A DNA stretch of 64,000 bases, taken from positions 1,449,318 through 1,513,317 of the forward strand of contig CM049314.1 in NCBI GenBank assembly GCA_026874595.1, written 5' to 3'. Positions 1-13,600 of the stretch are shown piece after piece (the stretch's first letter is position 1; each line of letters starts with the position of its first letter). The notes beneath the pieces are model-generated. The model did no database searches. It saw only the letters and a program-made list of their open reading frames with translations, and had not been told where the DNA came from. Source of the stretch: Sipunculus nudus (Eukaryota > Annelida > Sipuncula > Golfingiida > Sipunculidae). Position numbers and translations under genes: made by a program.

Positions 1-1652
1 TTACTGGATACTAGTATATCGCTCTCCGCTTCAGCGAGCTACAGCGGACCGCGGAAGAAACATCTAGCAGACTCGCTTTATCAAAGGCCGTTCCGCCGCT
101 GCGTCTGACACCGCGGCACAATAGACGCACAATAGATTTAATGGGCTTTTCAGTTCTTAAATTAGCGCACGACTGACATTCGGGGCCTGGCGGGGCTTCT
201 GACAGTTTATACCCCAGCCCTGTAAACTCCTTGGTTGACCAAACTGAAAAGCCCTCGCACTGAAAGCGGAGTCATGTGGTCTTTGGATAAAAAAAAACTG
301 TACTTCCTATACCTTTAGAGGCGTTACAATGTATATGGGTATCAATGGGGATTATAGTGGACCCGCGTGACCGCGCATTGCATGGAAATGCCTTTTGGGC
401 AGGACATACGCTCTGTCTTAACAGGCCAGTGAAAATCCTCGAGGCGCCCCCTGAAAAAGAGTCACAGGCGTGGAGGACCTTGCAGCACAAAAGAAATAGA
501 GGCACCTAATGGGGAAATATTAAAATTAATAATTATTCAGCTTAGTAGGGCATAATCCCATAAAATAAAACAAACTTGTCCTAGAAGAGCATTCCACCGT
601 TACGTCTGCCGAATTCGGAGAGTCAAATCAGAACGGAAACAGGTAAACCGTGGTCTAGGAAAATCCTAAATCCGTATTTATTATAAAGATTATATAGCAC
701 AACGAGTGACATTAGTTTTGAGATCAATATTTACTGATTGGTCTTGGTCTCCAAGCAAAATAGTTTCGGGTCTGCTATTCTAGAAACTCAACTTCGAGAT
801 CGGCAAAAAATAAGATTTAAATAGAAATAAAATGCATACTTGTGCGATTTATTTTCAGTTTAATTGATTCTTTTCGCCAAAAGAGCTTATATATTCAAAC
901 TGCTTGCAGCTGATCGATGATATATGTTTGTCACTTTTGACACATGGATAAGTTGTAGGGTAAAAAATTGGTCGCTTGGTTTCGTTCTCGGCCGGGTCTC
1001 TTGATTCAGAGTGTCTGGGATAGCACCACCAACAGAGCTGTATAGAGTATTAATGACATGCGTATAAAAAAATATAGCTTAAAATGAATCTGGGTGGTAT
1101 GAAGGACTGTTGAAAGAATAAATGATGCTCCATTTGATAAGTTTACTGATGTATACGAAATATTTGTTGTGTTAACATGTCTCAAGGTCTCGGTCTGGGA
1201 TCCCTCGGTCTCGGTTTCTGTCCCAGATATCTCGGTATGGGTCTTGGTCTCGGATATCATTCTATCGGTTTGACTGGTTTGGTCCAAAACATTGTGTATG
1301 CCCATATTTCCTTATGATGGAATATTTTTCATCACGCACAATTCATTATATAATGGACTTTAATCCACTTGTTGTAGCGTTCTCAGCTGAATGAATAGCA
1401 TGCAAAACAAAAGTCGTCAAGGTAAACCGTTCTGCATATTGCGACATGAATACTTGTGTATGTACAGGGAATCATGATACATGTAATGTAGTTTCCATAG
1501 TTCTCAAAGTTAAAAATATAATTATTTTCAAGGGGAACTCAGATCAAGTACTTTACTTTTGAAATATGACTCTAAGTTAATTTAATGATGAACATATGGT
1601 ATTAATTTCAGTTAGTTTTGTATATATGTAGATGTGGGCTTAATTTTAACAG
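1..1652. other. Unassigned sequence upstream of the fusion gene
   Basis: No coding region or RNA gene is recognised. From about 1170 to 1280 the sequence is rich in degenerate GGTCTCGGTCT-like words, which produce a low-complexity Thr/Glu-rich reading on the other strand. The promoter and any noncoding first exon of the fusion gene should lie here, but no convincing core promoter was found. Confidence 0.4.
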
Positions 1653-4600
1653 ATGACGAACGGAGACCTTAAGTGGTCCGTGTCTTCCTTCAATCTGCCG
1701 AGTCACGTGATCAGGATGACGTCATCGGATGATAAAGAATTTACCTGGACCAATCACGGGCTTGAGTGTTTTAAACAACACAAGCCAAACGTGGACATAG
1801 AAGCCGTTGTGAAGAACCAGTACGAGGTATAGTCGAAGTTAAAACAATTAACTGGGCATTCATTATTAATCATGCCAAATTTACTATCAGCAAAAAAAAA
1901 AAAAAAACCTCAATACACAAAACCTCGAATTTGAAATGAATTTGTAAACGTTCTGCGTCGTACAAAATACACTTTTATATACTATGCCCCTTGGCTTTGC
2001 TCTGGAAACACCAGAAATACAAACAGTAAAACAAAAGTTTCTTAAATCATGGGGATCGGTTACAACGGGCATTTTATTGTGGCCACGTTGTATTAACTAT
2101 GCAACTAAATCTCTTAACATATTATGATGCCAACAATTTAACCTGCATTGACACGGTCAATTTACAATAGCCCCATACATTCAATATAATAATGAGTCAT
2201 TAAAATAGGCGCATCAGTTTATCACATTCCTGTTATATTACTGGCTAAAGAGATACAACACAAAAACATTGTATGCAAATTGTTTATTGTCTGGGTTCTG
2301 TGGCTCACGGGAAGAGCGCAGGACTCAAAGCCGGGAGATCGTTGGTTCGAATCTCAGCCGAGGCGGTGAGGTTTTTTCACGGTCGGCCCCGCCCAGGGTG
2401 AGCGCTCTGCAGGCTTAATGGGAAGGCTGTTCCCAACAGCCGTATATCACCCCCATACGAGTGCGTCTTTTGGGGGTTCCTCAGTGTAATGACCAAGCAA
2501 TGGGGATGCTCTAGTAAATTGTTAGGTGCTATACTTTATGAAGCACCTTGTAAGTTGTAGTTCTAGTATAGTTTGAGGTGCTATACTTTATGAAGCACCT
2601 TCTAAGTTGTAGCTCTAGTATATTGTGAGGTGCTTAAATTTACGAAGCACATTGTAAATTGTGGCTCAAGTATATTGTGAGGTGCTATACTTTATGAAGC
2701 ACCTTGTAAGTTGTAGCTCTAGTATATTGTGAGGTGCTTAAATTTACGAAGCACATTGTAAATTGTGGCTCGAGTATATTGTGAGGTGCTATACTTTATG
2801 AAGCACCTTCTAAGTTGTAGCTCTAGTATATTGTGAGGTGCTATACTTTATGAAGCACCTTGTAAGTTGTAGCTCTAGTATATTGTGAGGTGCTTAAATT
2901 TACGAAGCACATTGTAAATTGTGGCTCGAGTATATTGTGACGTGCTATACTTTATGAAGCACCTTGTAAGTTGTAGCTCTAGTATATTGTGAGGTGCTTA
3001 AATTTACGAAGCACATTGTAAATTGTGGCTCGAGTATATTGTGAGGTGCTATACTTTATGAAGCACCTTCTAAGTTGTAGCTCTAGTATATTGTGAGGTG
3101 CTTAAATTTACGAAGCACATTGTAAATTGTGGCTCGAGTATATTGTGACGTGCTATACTTTATGAAGCACCTTGTAAGTTGTAGCTCTAGTATATTGTGA
3201 GGTGCTTAAATTTACGAAGCACATTGTAAATTGTGGCTCGAGTATATTGTGAGGTGCTATACTTTATGAAGCACCTTCTAAGTTGTAGCTCTAGTATATT
3301 GTGAGGTGCTTAAATTTACGAAGCACATTGTAAATTGTGGCTCGAGTATATTGTGACGTGCTATACTTTATGAAGCACCTTGTAAGTTGTAGCTCTAGTA
3401 TATTGTGAGGTGCTTAAATTTACGAAGCACATTGTAAATTGTGGCTCGAGTATATTGTGAGGTGCTATACTTTATGAAGCACCTTCTAAGTTGTAGCTCT
3501 AGTATATTGTGAGATGCTTAAATTTACGAAGCACATTGTAAATTGTGGCTCGAGTATATTGTGACGTGCTATACTTTATGAAGCACCTTGTAATTTGTAG
3601 CTCTAGTATATTGTGAGGTGCTTAAATTTACGAAGCACATTGTAAATTGTGGCTCAAGTATATTGTGAGGTGCTATACTTTATGAAGCACCTTCTAAGTT
3701 GTAGCTCTAGTATATTGTGAGGTGCTTAAATTTACGAAGCACATTGTAAATTGTGGCTCGAGTATATTGTGAGGTGCTATACTTTATGAAGCACCTTCTA
3801 AGTTGTAGCTCTAGTATATTGTGAGGTGCTTAAATTTACGAAGCACATTGTAAATTGTGGCTCGAGTATATTGTGAGGTGCTATACTTTATGAAGCACCT
3901 TCTAAGTTGTAGCTCTAGTATATTGTGAGGTGCTTAAATTTACGAAGCACATTGTAAATTGTGGCTCGAGTATATTGTGAGGTGCTATACTTTATGAAGC
4001 ACCTTGTAAGTTGTAGCTCTAGTATATTGTGAGGTGCTTAAATTTACGAAGCACATTGTAAATTGTGGCTCAAGTATATTGTGAGGTGCTATACTTTATG
4101 AAGCACCTTCTAAGTTGTAGCTCTAGTATATTGTGAGATGCTTAAATTTACGAAGCACATTGTAAATTGTGGCTCGAGTATATTGTGACGTGCTATACTT
4201 TATGAAGCACCTTGTAAGTTGTAGCTCTAGTATATTGTGAGGTGCTTAAATTTACGAAGCACATTGTAAATTGTGGCTCGAGTATATTGTGAGGTGCTAT
4301 ACTTTATGAAGCACCTTCTAAGTTGTAGCTCTAGTATATTGTGAGGTGCTTAAATTTACGAAGCACATTGTAAATTGTGGCTCGAGTATATTGTGACGTG
4401 CTATACTTTATGAAGCACCTTGTAATTTGTAGCTCTAGTATATTGTGAGGTGCTTAAATTTACGAAGCACATTGTAAATTGTGGCTCGAGTATATTGTGA
4501 GGTGCTATACTTTATGAAGCACCTTCTAAGTTGTAGCTCTAGTATATTGTGAGGTGCTTAAATTTACGAAGCACATTGTAAATTGTGGCTCGAGTATATT

Positions 4601-7600
4601 GTGAGGTGCTATACTTTATGAAGCACCTTCTAAGTTGTAGCTCTAGTATATTGTGAGGTGCTTAAATTTACGAAGCACATTGTAAATTGTGGCTCGAGTA
4701 TATTGTGACGTGCTATACTTTATGAAGCACCTTGTAAGTTGTAGCTCTAGTATATTGTGAGATGCTTAAATTTACGAAGCACATTGTAAATTGTGGCTCG
4801 AGTATATTGTGAGGTGCTATACTTTATGAAGCACCTTCTAAGTTGTAGCTCTAGTATATTGTGAGGTGCTTAAATTTACGAAGCACATTGTAAATTGTGG
4901 CTCGAGTATATTGTGAGGTGCTATACTTTATGAAGCACCTTCTAAGTTGTAGCTCTAGTATATTGTGAGGTGCTTAAATTTACGAAGCACATTGTAAATT
5001 GTGGCTCGAGTATATTGTGAGGTGCTATACTTTATGAAGCACCTTCTAAGTTGTAGCTCTAGTATATTGTGAGATGCTTAAATTTACGAAGCACATTGTA
5101 AATTGTGGCTCGAGTATATTGTGACGTGCTATACTTTATGAAGCACCTTGTAAGTTGTAGCTCTAGTATATTGTGAGGTGCTTAAATTTACGAAGCACCT
5201 TCTAAGTTGTAGCTCTAGTATATTGTGAGGTGCTTAAATTTACGAAGCACATTGTAAATTGTGGCTCAAGTATATTGTGAGGTGCTATACTTTATGAAGC
5301 ACCTTGTAAGTTGTAGTTCTAGTATAGTTTGAGGTGCTATACTTTATGAAGCACCTTCTAAGTTGTAGCTCTAGTATATTGTGAGGTGCTTAAATTTACG
5401 AAGCACATTGTAAATTGTGGCTCGAGTATATTGTGAGGTGCTATACTTTATGAAGCACCTTGTAAGTTGTAGCTCTAGTATATGGTTAGTTTGAATACTT
5501 TATGAAGCACCTTTTAAGTTGTAGCTCATTATATTTTGAGGTGCTATACTAAATGTCGCACCTCGTAGGTGGTAGCTCTAGTAGGTTTTTAGGTGCTGCT
5601 GAACCTATCTGTTCAGCTGAATTCTGGATGTGTATTAGTTCAAAAATTTAAAATCTGTTACGGTGAATACTGAAAATCCACTTATATGCCATTGAGTGAA
5701 TAACTGAATTTACAGATATGTAAAGTCCATACATGATGTAGATTGCTTTGGTATTAGCATTCAAAATTACTACTATACTTCTATAAAAAAATTCATTCCT
5801 ACTTCATTGATGATATTTATGTTATATAAATATTATCATTGCAAATAAGATAGGGCTTCCTTTAAGGTTAGAATGTTTTATTGTACAGAAAGACTGTACG
5901 CTTAGAAGACTCTGTCTCTGATCATCCAGGTTCTGGGGCCTATAGGCCGCAATTTACGCCAACCTGGCAACGCTGGATTTCAAGTTTGTGCAGTTTATAA
6001 ATTTTCCGATATTATAATTTTACTTTAAAAGGATGCCAAGCGGAAAGAGAACGTCCTTGTCCGAGCTGGTTTCAGGATGAAGAAAGGTAAACTCCGCCTT
6101 CTGTACAGTGGCGACGCCATACCACAGAAAGGGAAACCATGTCATCCGAGAGGGGTCGGAGGATCTGGGTATGCCGTGGTTGTTGACAACCCAAAGTTTC
6201 CTGAACACGAGTTCTTCCGCCCTGGGAGAATCTTCCCCGTGCGCATGCGCCACAGTAATGCTTCATTTGAAGATGACGCCATGGTCGACGGCCGTGTAGC
6301 CTGCATAAAGGTTGGTAAATAGTTCTCACTTATACATATTTCTTATCCATAAACTAGCAGATATATTACATGTATATATATTCATATATGATATGGTAAT
6401 GTTTGGGAGAACAAGTATACATCCCTAAGAATTCAGATACTGAGGTTTACTTCCGTCTTTATTTTCCACACGACAGGAAGTAACATATCTCTAAGAGACA
6501 CCTTTTTTCTTATGAGATCATGTATTAATATTATTTTAATTATTGTTATGAACGAAGAATTACGTTTCACAGAATAGTTATGGAATTGTGTTTTACATGA
6601 ATACTACTCCGGGCATCTGATAAAATGATTAGTAGACATTTTATTAAGAAACTAAAATGTAATGGAAGGTCTTTTTGTAACCTTATATTCAATGCCCCTA
6701 TTTCCATATACTTTACTTTTTCAGTTTGGGGACACGGATCAGGGCTCTCCCCTGGACTTGATTCTGCGTACTGGTCGGGTCGGTCTGTACCACAATGCTG
6801 AGGCCTTTGAGGGATACAGGGACGCTTTCCTTAAGGGAGGGATCCACACCAAGGCCTGGTGCCTGCAACAACCCACCAAGTAGGTCACGTGGAACGCCCT
6901 TATTAGCATATGAATATACTAGACGCAGGCCGTATACAGTCAATAACGGCGCATTTTATATATGACAAGAACAGGAACATTGACCTTTTATTAACTAGAT
7001 GGCGCTCTCATGTTGTCAGTGGTAGAGATACATATTTTTTATATACAGCGCTTGGGTTTCTGAAACGCAGAATTCAATTATGTGGTATTTACAAGCAGAT
7101 ATTTCACGCTTCCTTCAAGATAGCGCAGTTTGGAGCACTTGGTACGCTATTACACGCTGTTTCGGCTGGTTAAATGGATGTATCTTTTAAACAAAGACTT
7201 TCAGCAGTGTATGGACAGCATATGTCAGGCTGCCGCTTCATGTTTTAGGTGGATAATCGGGGCCTCGGCTACTTAATTTGACTGTTGCCCTCAACGTTAA
7301 AATAACAAAGTATGTTGGTATCTTTGATTTTGCAAGCTGCGGCCAAAACGGGTTCAGTGATACGTGGGTTACCTAAAGGGGTGTGGTTGAACCAATCACT
7401 GTTGACAGAGTCAGTGGTGAGCTAGGGTGATTAAACAATACTTGCATGGGTGACTAAGAGTACCGCTAAATACATGTAAACTTAAACAAAGTGAATAATA
7501 CGTTTATAGTGGAATGTAAGAATATGTTAACTTAAACGTTAATACATATACGCTGCCTTGCACAAGGGTGTTAGTACAAGATACAAGCACATCAGCCGAC

Positions 7601-10600
7601 AGAAGCGGATCCCGGGGGGGGGGGGGAGGGGTCAAGGGGTCCCCCCCCTGTTTTCCTCCTGGAACCCCCCCCCCCATTCCGGACCCGGGGACCTTTTTTT
7701 TAGGTTGTTTTTCGTTAGTCCTCCTGGCTTGCACCCTCCCTTTTTTCCTAAATACTGGATTCCCCTGGACGATATATTGTGGTCAGACTGATAGGTTGAT
7801 CGTGAAAGTTTCATTTGAAAATGATGGGTTGCCCCCCCCCCCCCCCCCAACAAACAATCCCCCCACACCCTTCGCAGCCTTGAAAACTGTTTCTTGCTAA
7901 ATTTGGGAAGGCGATTCTGAAGCAACTCAATGCATTAAATGCAAATGTTTCAGATAAATCAAATACAATTGCAAATGTAATGAACTTTGTCAGCTTACAA
8001 ATGCCATAATAAAGGTTGTCAAATACTGATGCACTTGTAAATGCATTCTAACTTGAACTATATTTTGCCACATGATATCAAGATAGGTGTGTATGCCCAT
8101 ATATCATAATGTCCTCACTATGCAGAGTACTCTTAATAACATAGAGATATAAACTCACTCTACCTTGGGATATATTCCTTGGACTCTTTTCACATTTATG
8201 TGTCAAGTACAATCATTACATTATTAACACTTTCTGTAGAAGCATGGTGTATTTCCCCAGTACTTTCGATACAGTGCTGATATGTTATGTACAATCATTA
8301 CATTATTAACACTTTCTGTAGAAGCATGGTGTATTTCCACAGTACTTTCGATACAGTGCTGATATGTTAAGTACAATCATTACATTATTAACACTTTCTG
8401 TAGAAGCATGGTGTATTTCCCCAGTACTTTCGATACAGTGCTGATATGTTATGTACAATCATTACATTATTAACACTTTCTGTAGAAGCATGGTGTATTT
8501 CCCCAGTACTTTCGATACAGTGCTGATATGTAAAGTACAATCATTACATTATTAACACTTTCTGTAGAAATATGGTGTATTTCCCCAGTACTTTCGATAC
8601 AGTGCTGATATGTTAAGTACAATCATTACATTATTAACACTTTCTGTAGTAGCATGGTGTATTTTCCCAAGTACTTTCGATTACAGTGCTGATATTAGAG
8701 GTACAATCATTACATTATTAACACTTTCTGTAGAAGCATGGTGTATTTCCCCAGTACTTTCGATACAGTGCTGATATGTTAAGTACAATCATAACATTAT
8801 TAACACTTTCTGTAGAAGCATGGTGTATTTCCCCAGTACTTTCGATACAGTGCTGATATGTTAAGTACAATCATTACATTATTAACACTTTCTGTAGAAG
8901 CATGGTGTATTTCCTCAGTACTTTCGATACAGTGCTGATATGTTAAGTACAATCATTACATTATTAACACTTTCTGTAGAAGCATGGGGTATTACCCCAG
9001 TACTTTCGATACAGTGCTGATATGTTAAGTACAATCATTACATTATTAACATTTTCTGTAGAAGCATGGTGTATTTCCCCAGTACTTTCGATACAGTGCT
9101 GATATTTTAAGTACAATCATTACATTATTTACACTTTCTGTAGAAGCATGGTGTATTTCCCCAGTTCTTTCGATACAGTGCGGAAAGCTATCAGGCCGGA
9201 CATACCATTGTTGCATTTTGGTATGTTTGTAATTTGTTTTATAGTTATGTTTGGTGTTTGTACAGCTTTGGCATTAGATGGATTGCTATTAGCTGGCCAT
9301 AGTCCAACTATCGGTAAAATAAGATGAAATATTACAATACAAGTTTTTATGAGCTAGCTTAAGCTAATAAAAAATGTATTGTCTCGTGACCCATCTGCCT
9401 TGAAATTACCATATTATTTCTCCACCAGTGAATTATTTTAAGTCATAATACGGGTTCATGTAATTTGATTCAAATAATGATAACTCTTTTATTTGCATTT
9501 CTCTTGAATCCTCTATCAACCTCAGTCAATAAAGTACGAATGTTAATAGATAGCTAAAAGGATACAAAATATGCTGTCCTTTTAGTTTAATCAGCGGCGT
9601 CAACTAGTCCAGACTAGATTATCGCTGTGACAGATCTAGGGTGAACCCTTCATGAAAACAGCTCGGAATTCCCTTCTACCCGTCCTCACACCAAGCAATA
9701 GTTAGCGATGACATTTATAGTTTGTATAAATCTTTGTTTTGTTTTAGTTACTTTGCTCGTGTTGATCACATGCGTCGTGAGCCCACGTCTTACCATGATC
9801 AGATCTATCACAGTCACGTGGTGTACACGTTCGTCTCCAAGCAGAATCAGACTTTACTGGCACGGTTGCGCCTCCTGGCGGACGATCTGAAACAAGAGAC
9901 CGGACTGCTCTCGCAGGAAGACCAGGAGAATGTATGGTATGTCTGATATTATAAAGAACTCTTTGCCTTGTGTCAATATATAGCATATATTTCTCTTCAT
10001 ATATAAATCGTCTTTTAATTGTGTATTCACTTTGTAACACCTGATTCTTTAACATTGTTTTTGTTATTGGTCATTCAGTATTTAACATAAAGCTTCACCG
10101 GATTACACATTTTTTTTTACATAAATGGGTTTCATTAACAACCAGCTGGTACAATTCCTGACAGGGTGAACTTTATTGTTTTTACAACTGTTTACATCCG
10201 TTAAGCTCCTGTTTGACAAAAAGATAAGTTTATTCAGCAAAAATAAAACTTGTCAAACCGTTTGAGAGGGGACTTTTGCTCTCGTTGTCAACTTAGTTAA
10301 CAATTCTATTTTAAACGTTTTTATGAACATTCTAGCTGAAAAAATCATGAAAATAAAACTGGATGAAAACGTATTAAAATAAATTTACTGAAATGTCATT
10401 GGTTAGATAGTTATTTCAAAACATGTGCATATAGTAGACCTTGCTTCTTGACTTGGTGCTAGCTGCAGGAATAAATAAAAAAAAGACTTGTCTAAATATC
10501 AGGTAGAGATATCCACTTTGATCAAATACACCATTTGTGTTAAAACAAGATGGCTGAATATGTCCTCATGAAGTCTTGTGACAACTTATTTGGGAAATAT

Positions 10601-13600
10601 TCATGATATATTAAATTCTCATTTAGGGAATGTGATCGTCGGGGGGACACGGGACTGCCATCAAACTACCTGAGGAAGGAATATACAGAGAGGATCAACA
10701 CAGGTCCAGTCAAATACAAGATACAAATACAGCTGTGTAATCCTAAGGAGAGCCAAGACGACCTTGACATTTATAACCCTTGCTTAGAATGGCAGGACCC
10801 TACCCCAGAATGGCTTGACCTGGCCACCATCACTTTGTTCTTTCACCTTCCCGAAGATTTGATTTTGAAGACAAAGTTTAGCTTGACACACTACCCGCCA
10901 TCATTTTATATACCAGAAGCAACGTCAACGAGGGACTTCCGATCAGTAGCCACGGCAACGGCAGACCTTCATGGTTCAATTGCAGAAAATGGAGATCTGG
11001 ATGACGGTGTAAAAGAGAATAAAGAAGAAACAAATAACGTCACATATTCAGTAACCATAGAGACAGGGAATGAAAAGAATGCTGGGAATGACTCAACTGT
11101 ATACATTACAATTACAGGTAAAACAAATCTTGTCTGAGTCAGAATGGCGATATTTTTCACGAACATTTTACTGGATTGATGCAAAGTTGAATGCTTGTGA
11201 CATTTACTTTATAGTATGAGAACATGTACATCAAACCTATTGTTTACGCATAGCCAGAACTCTGAAAGCTTAACCACCGTACAACGGAAAGTGGTCGGAA
11301 AGAAGAGTCGAAATCAACACTGATGTATACTGGTTGTATGAAACATGATTTGTTTGAATATTAGAACCAAAATCAGATAAGAAAACTGTGGTACTAATAC
11401 TTCCGGAAAAAAAAATCTTATTTTTACTTTGTAAATTATATCTCAATATTTAAGGCACGGAGGGAAGAACCGGTCCAATTTGCCTAGAAAACGTGCTCCA
11501 TCACTTCCAACAGGTCCCTGATCATGCCATGGAGGTAACAGCGCCACCTGTGGGGGATATGATCACAGTGCAGGTAAACATGACCGATCACCATATACCA
11601 GACATGATCAGAGTGCTGTGAGCGTGACCGATCACCATATATCAGACATGATCAGAGTGCTGTGAGCGTGACCGATCATTATGTCTCAGACATGATCAGA
11701 GTGATGTGAGCGTGACCGATCACCATATATCAGACATGATCAGAGTGCTGTGAGCGTGACCGATCATTATGTCTCAGACATGATCAGAGTGCTGTGAGCG
11801 TGACCGATCACCATATACCAGACATGATCAGAGTGCTGTGAGCGTGACCGATCATTATGTCTCAGACATGATCAGAGTGCTGTGAGCGTGACCGATCACC
11901 ATATATCAGACATGATCAGAGTGCTGTGAGCGTGACCGATCATTATGTCTCAGACATGATCAGAGTGCTGTAAGCGTGACCGATCACCATATACCAGACA
12001 TGATCAGAGTGCTGTGAGCGTGACCGATCATTATGTCGCAGACATGATCAGAGTGCTGTGAGCGTGACCGATCACCATATATCAGACATGATCAGAGTGC
12101 TGTGAGCGTGACCGATCATTATGTCTCAGACATGATCAGAGTGCTGTGAGCGTGACCGATCATTATGTCTCAGACATGATCAGAGTGCTGTGAGCGTGAC
12201 CGATCACCATATACCAGACATGATCAGAGTGCTGTGAGCGTGACCGATCATTATGTCTCAGACATGATGAAAATGTAAAGAAAGTAATTACTGTAATAAT
12301 TGTTTTGTGGTTTGACGGTCCATGTCAAACATGAACCTTCTGACAGTTTTAGTTGAAAAAAATTACCGTGATATCTGAAATAAAAGCACAAAGCTGCTGG
12401 TAGTGCTAATGACAACATTAATTAAAGCATTCGCACATTTCATTCATGATTTTACGACGACACTAATTTTCTTAGCTGGACCTCCAGTCTGCATCTACGT
12501 ACAGTGAATGGCTCATTGAATATGTCACCATAACGGAAAAGAACTCTAAAAAGGACGTGCGTTTCCATGGTTATGGCTGGTTGACAACACATGAACCTAC
12601 ATTCATTTTGAGGCGAGCGGAAGGTATCCGATAATTTAATTTTTTTTTTTGCTAATGGTAGTAATAACTTTTTTAATATTGTTATCATTATTATATACAC
12701 GAGTTATTTTAATTTTAATAGTAGACCCTATTTAAAGCTATGTTACATGGATCAATTTATTCAGGTTTTTTTTAATTCATTCATCTGAATTTTAAGTACT
12801 AGTATGTGATTATTTGGTGGCCAAAGAATCTGAAACCAACCACAGAGTGTAGACATTTGCATCTCCTGAATCGGTAAAACTAGGGCTCAACCCTTATTCC
12901 AGTAAGCTGTGTGTTCACGAACTGACACAGACTGAATACAATACATTGGTCCTCGTTCACAGCAATCCTGCCACAAAGAGAACAGTCAGATTTCAGTTAC
13001 CTGCAGCGAAAATATGAAGTGGAGGCACGTCGGGAGAAATACCATTGGGAAAAGGTTGAGGGGTTACCTGGACGGATACGCGCAGCCGCCCCCAATGACC
13101 TGCCACGTGACGCAAGGTTCAAGGACGAAAAGCAGTCTGACCTGAGTGCGAAATATTGGAGGACTCTTGCGAAAACCGGAGTTGGAAATGGTAAGGCTGC
13201 CTTTAACGCGTTTAATCCCCTGACAGACTACGTGTCGCTGATCAGTGGTCTGATGAAGAAGAAAGATTGTGTAGAGAGGATAGCCGCCTACTGGCAGGAG
13301 GATGCAGAGTTTGGGAGACAGTTCCTCAATGGTGTCCATCCACTTCGGCTCACCCGGGTGACATCATTTGATGAAAAATCAAGCATAACCGAAGAGGTTC
13401 TCTCCCGATACCTGGATAGAGGATTGACCTTGCACGAGGAAATAGACGTATGTATAATTCAAAATTATAATATAAATGATAATTCAAATATTGATATAAA
13501 CAGAGACCTTAAGAGAGCGAAGGTATCTTTCCAAAGGCCAAATGATTTGTTATATTCACCTGGTGCTTAAACACAGCTTTATACATACACCCTTTTCACA

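Larger units (their letters stand above)
1653..11004 (+). other. Catalase-like heme domain segment of the fusion gene (exons 1-5)
   Basis: Residues ~30-392 align through almost their whole length with the coral catalase-related allene oxide synthase. The strongest block is at residues ~106-142 (NPKFPEHEFF, then GRIFP and RHSN). The distal heme histidine is present as H96 (codon 6143-6145), preceded by Cys where the coral enzyme has Thr66. The position of distal Asn137 is R166 (codon 6767-6769). The ungapped alignment before the PLAT domain puts H381 (codon 10970-10972) at the proximal heme ligand Tyr353, and T377 at Arg349. The coral positions are recalled from the literature; the alignment was made by eye. 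If correct, normal tyrosinate heme ligation is lost. Confidence 0.8.

Noticed and set aside
1006..1305. Thr/Glu-rich open frame on the plus-minus boundary of the upstream region
   Set aside because: It is a translation of degenerate GGTCTCGGTCT words; low complexity with no homology.
2296..2370. tRNA gene
   Set aside because: A and B boxes are present, but the acceptor stem does not pair and a SINE body follows. The tRNA-like stretches at 18545, 24656, 24921 and 49645 were rejected as tRNA genes on similar grounds.
2523..5590. CRISPR-like array
   Set aside because: There are no unique spacers; it is head-to-tail tandem repetition in a eukaryotic intron. The same applies to the 31-, 42-, 44-, 71- and 82-bp arrays.
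12990..13018. Exon 8 starting at 12990
   Set aside because: It is in phase but omits the ILPQREQS segment that matches the conserved lipoxygenase linker; the acceptor at 12962 fits better.
13448..13570. Continuation of the exon 8 reading frame to 13570
   Set aside because: The frame runs into AT-rich low complexity after a good donor GTATGT at 13448, and exon 9 continues the lipoxygenase exactly in phase.
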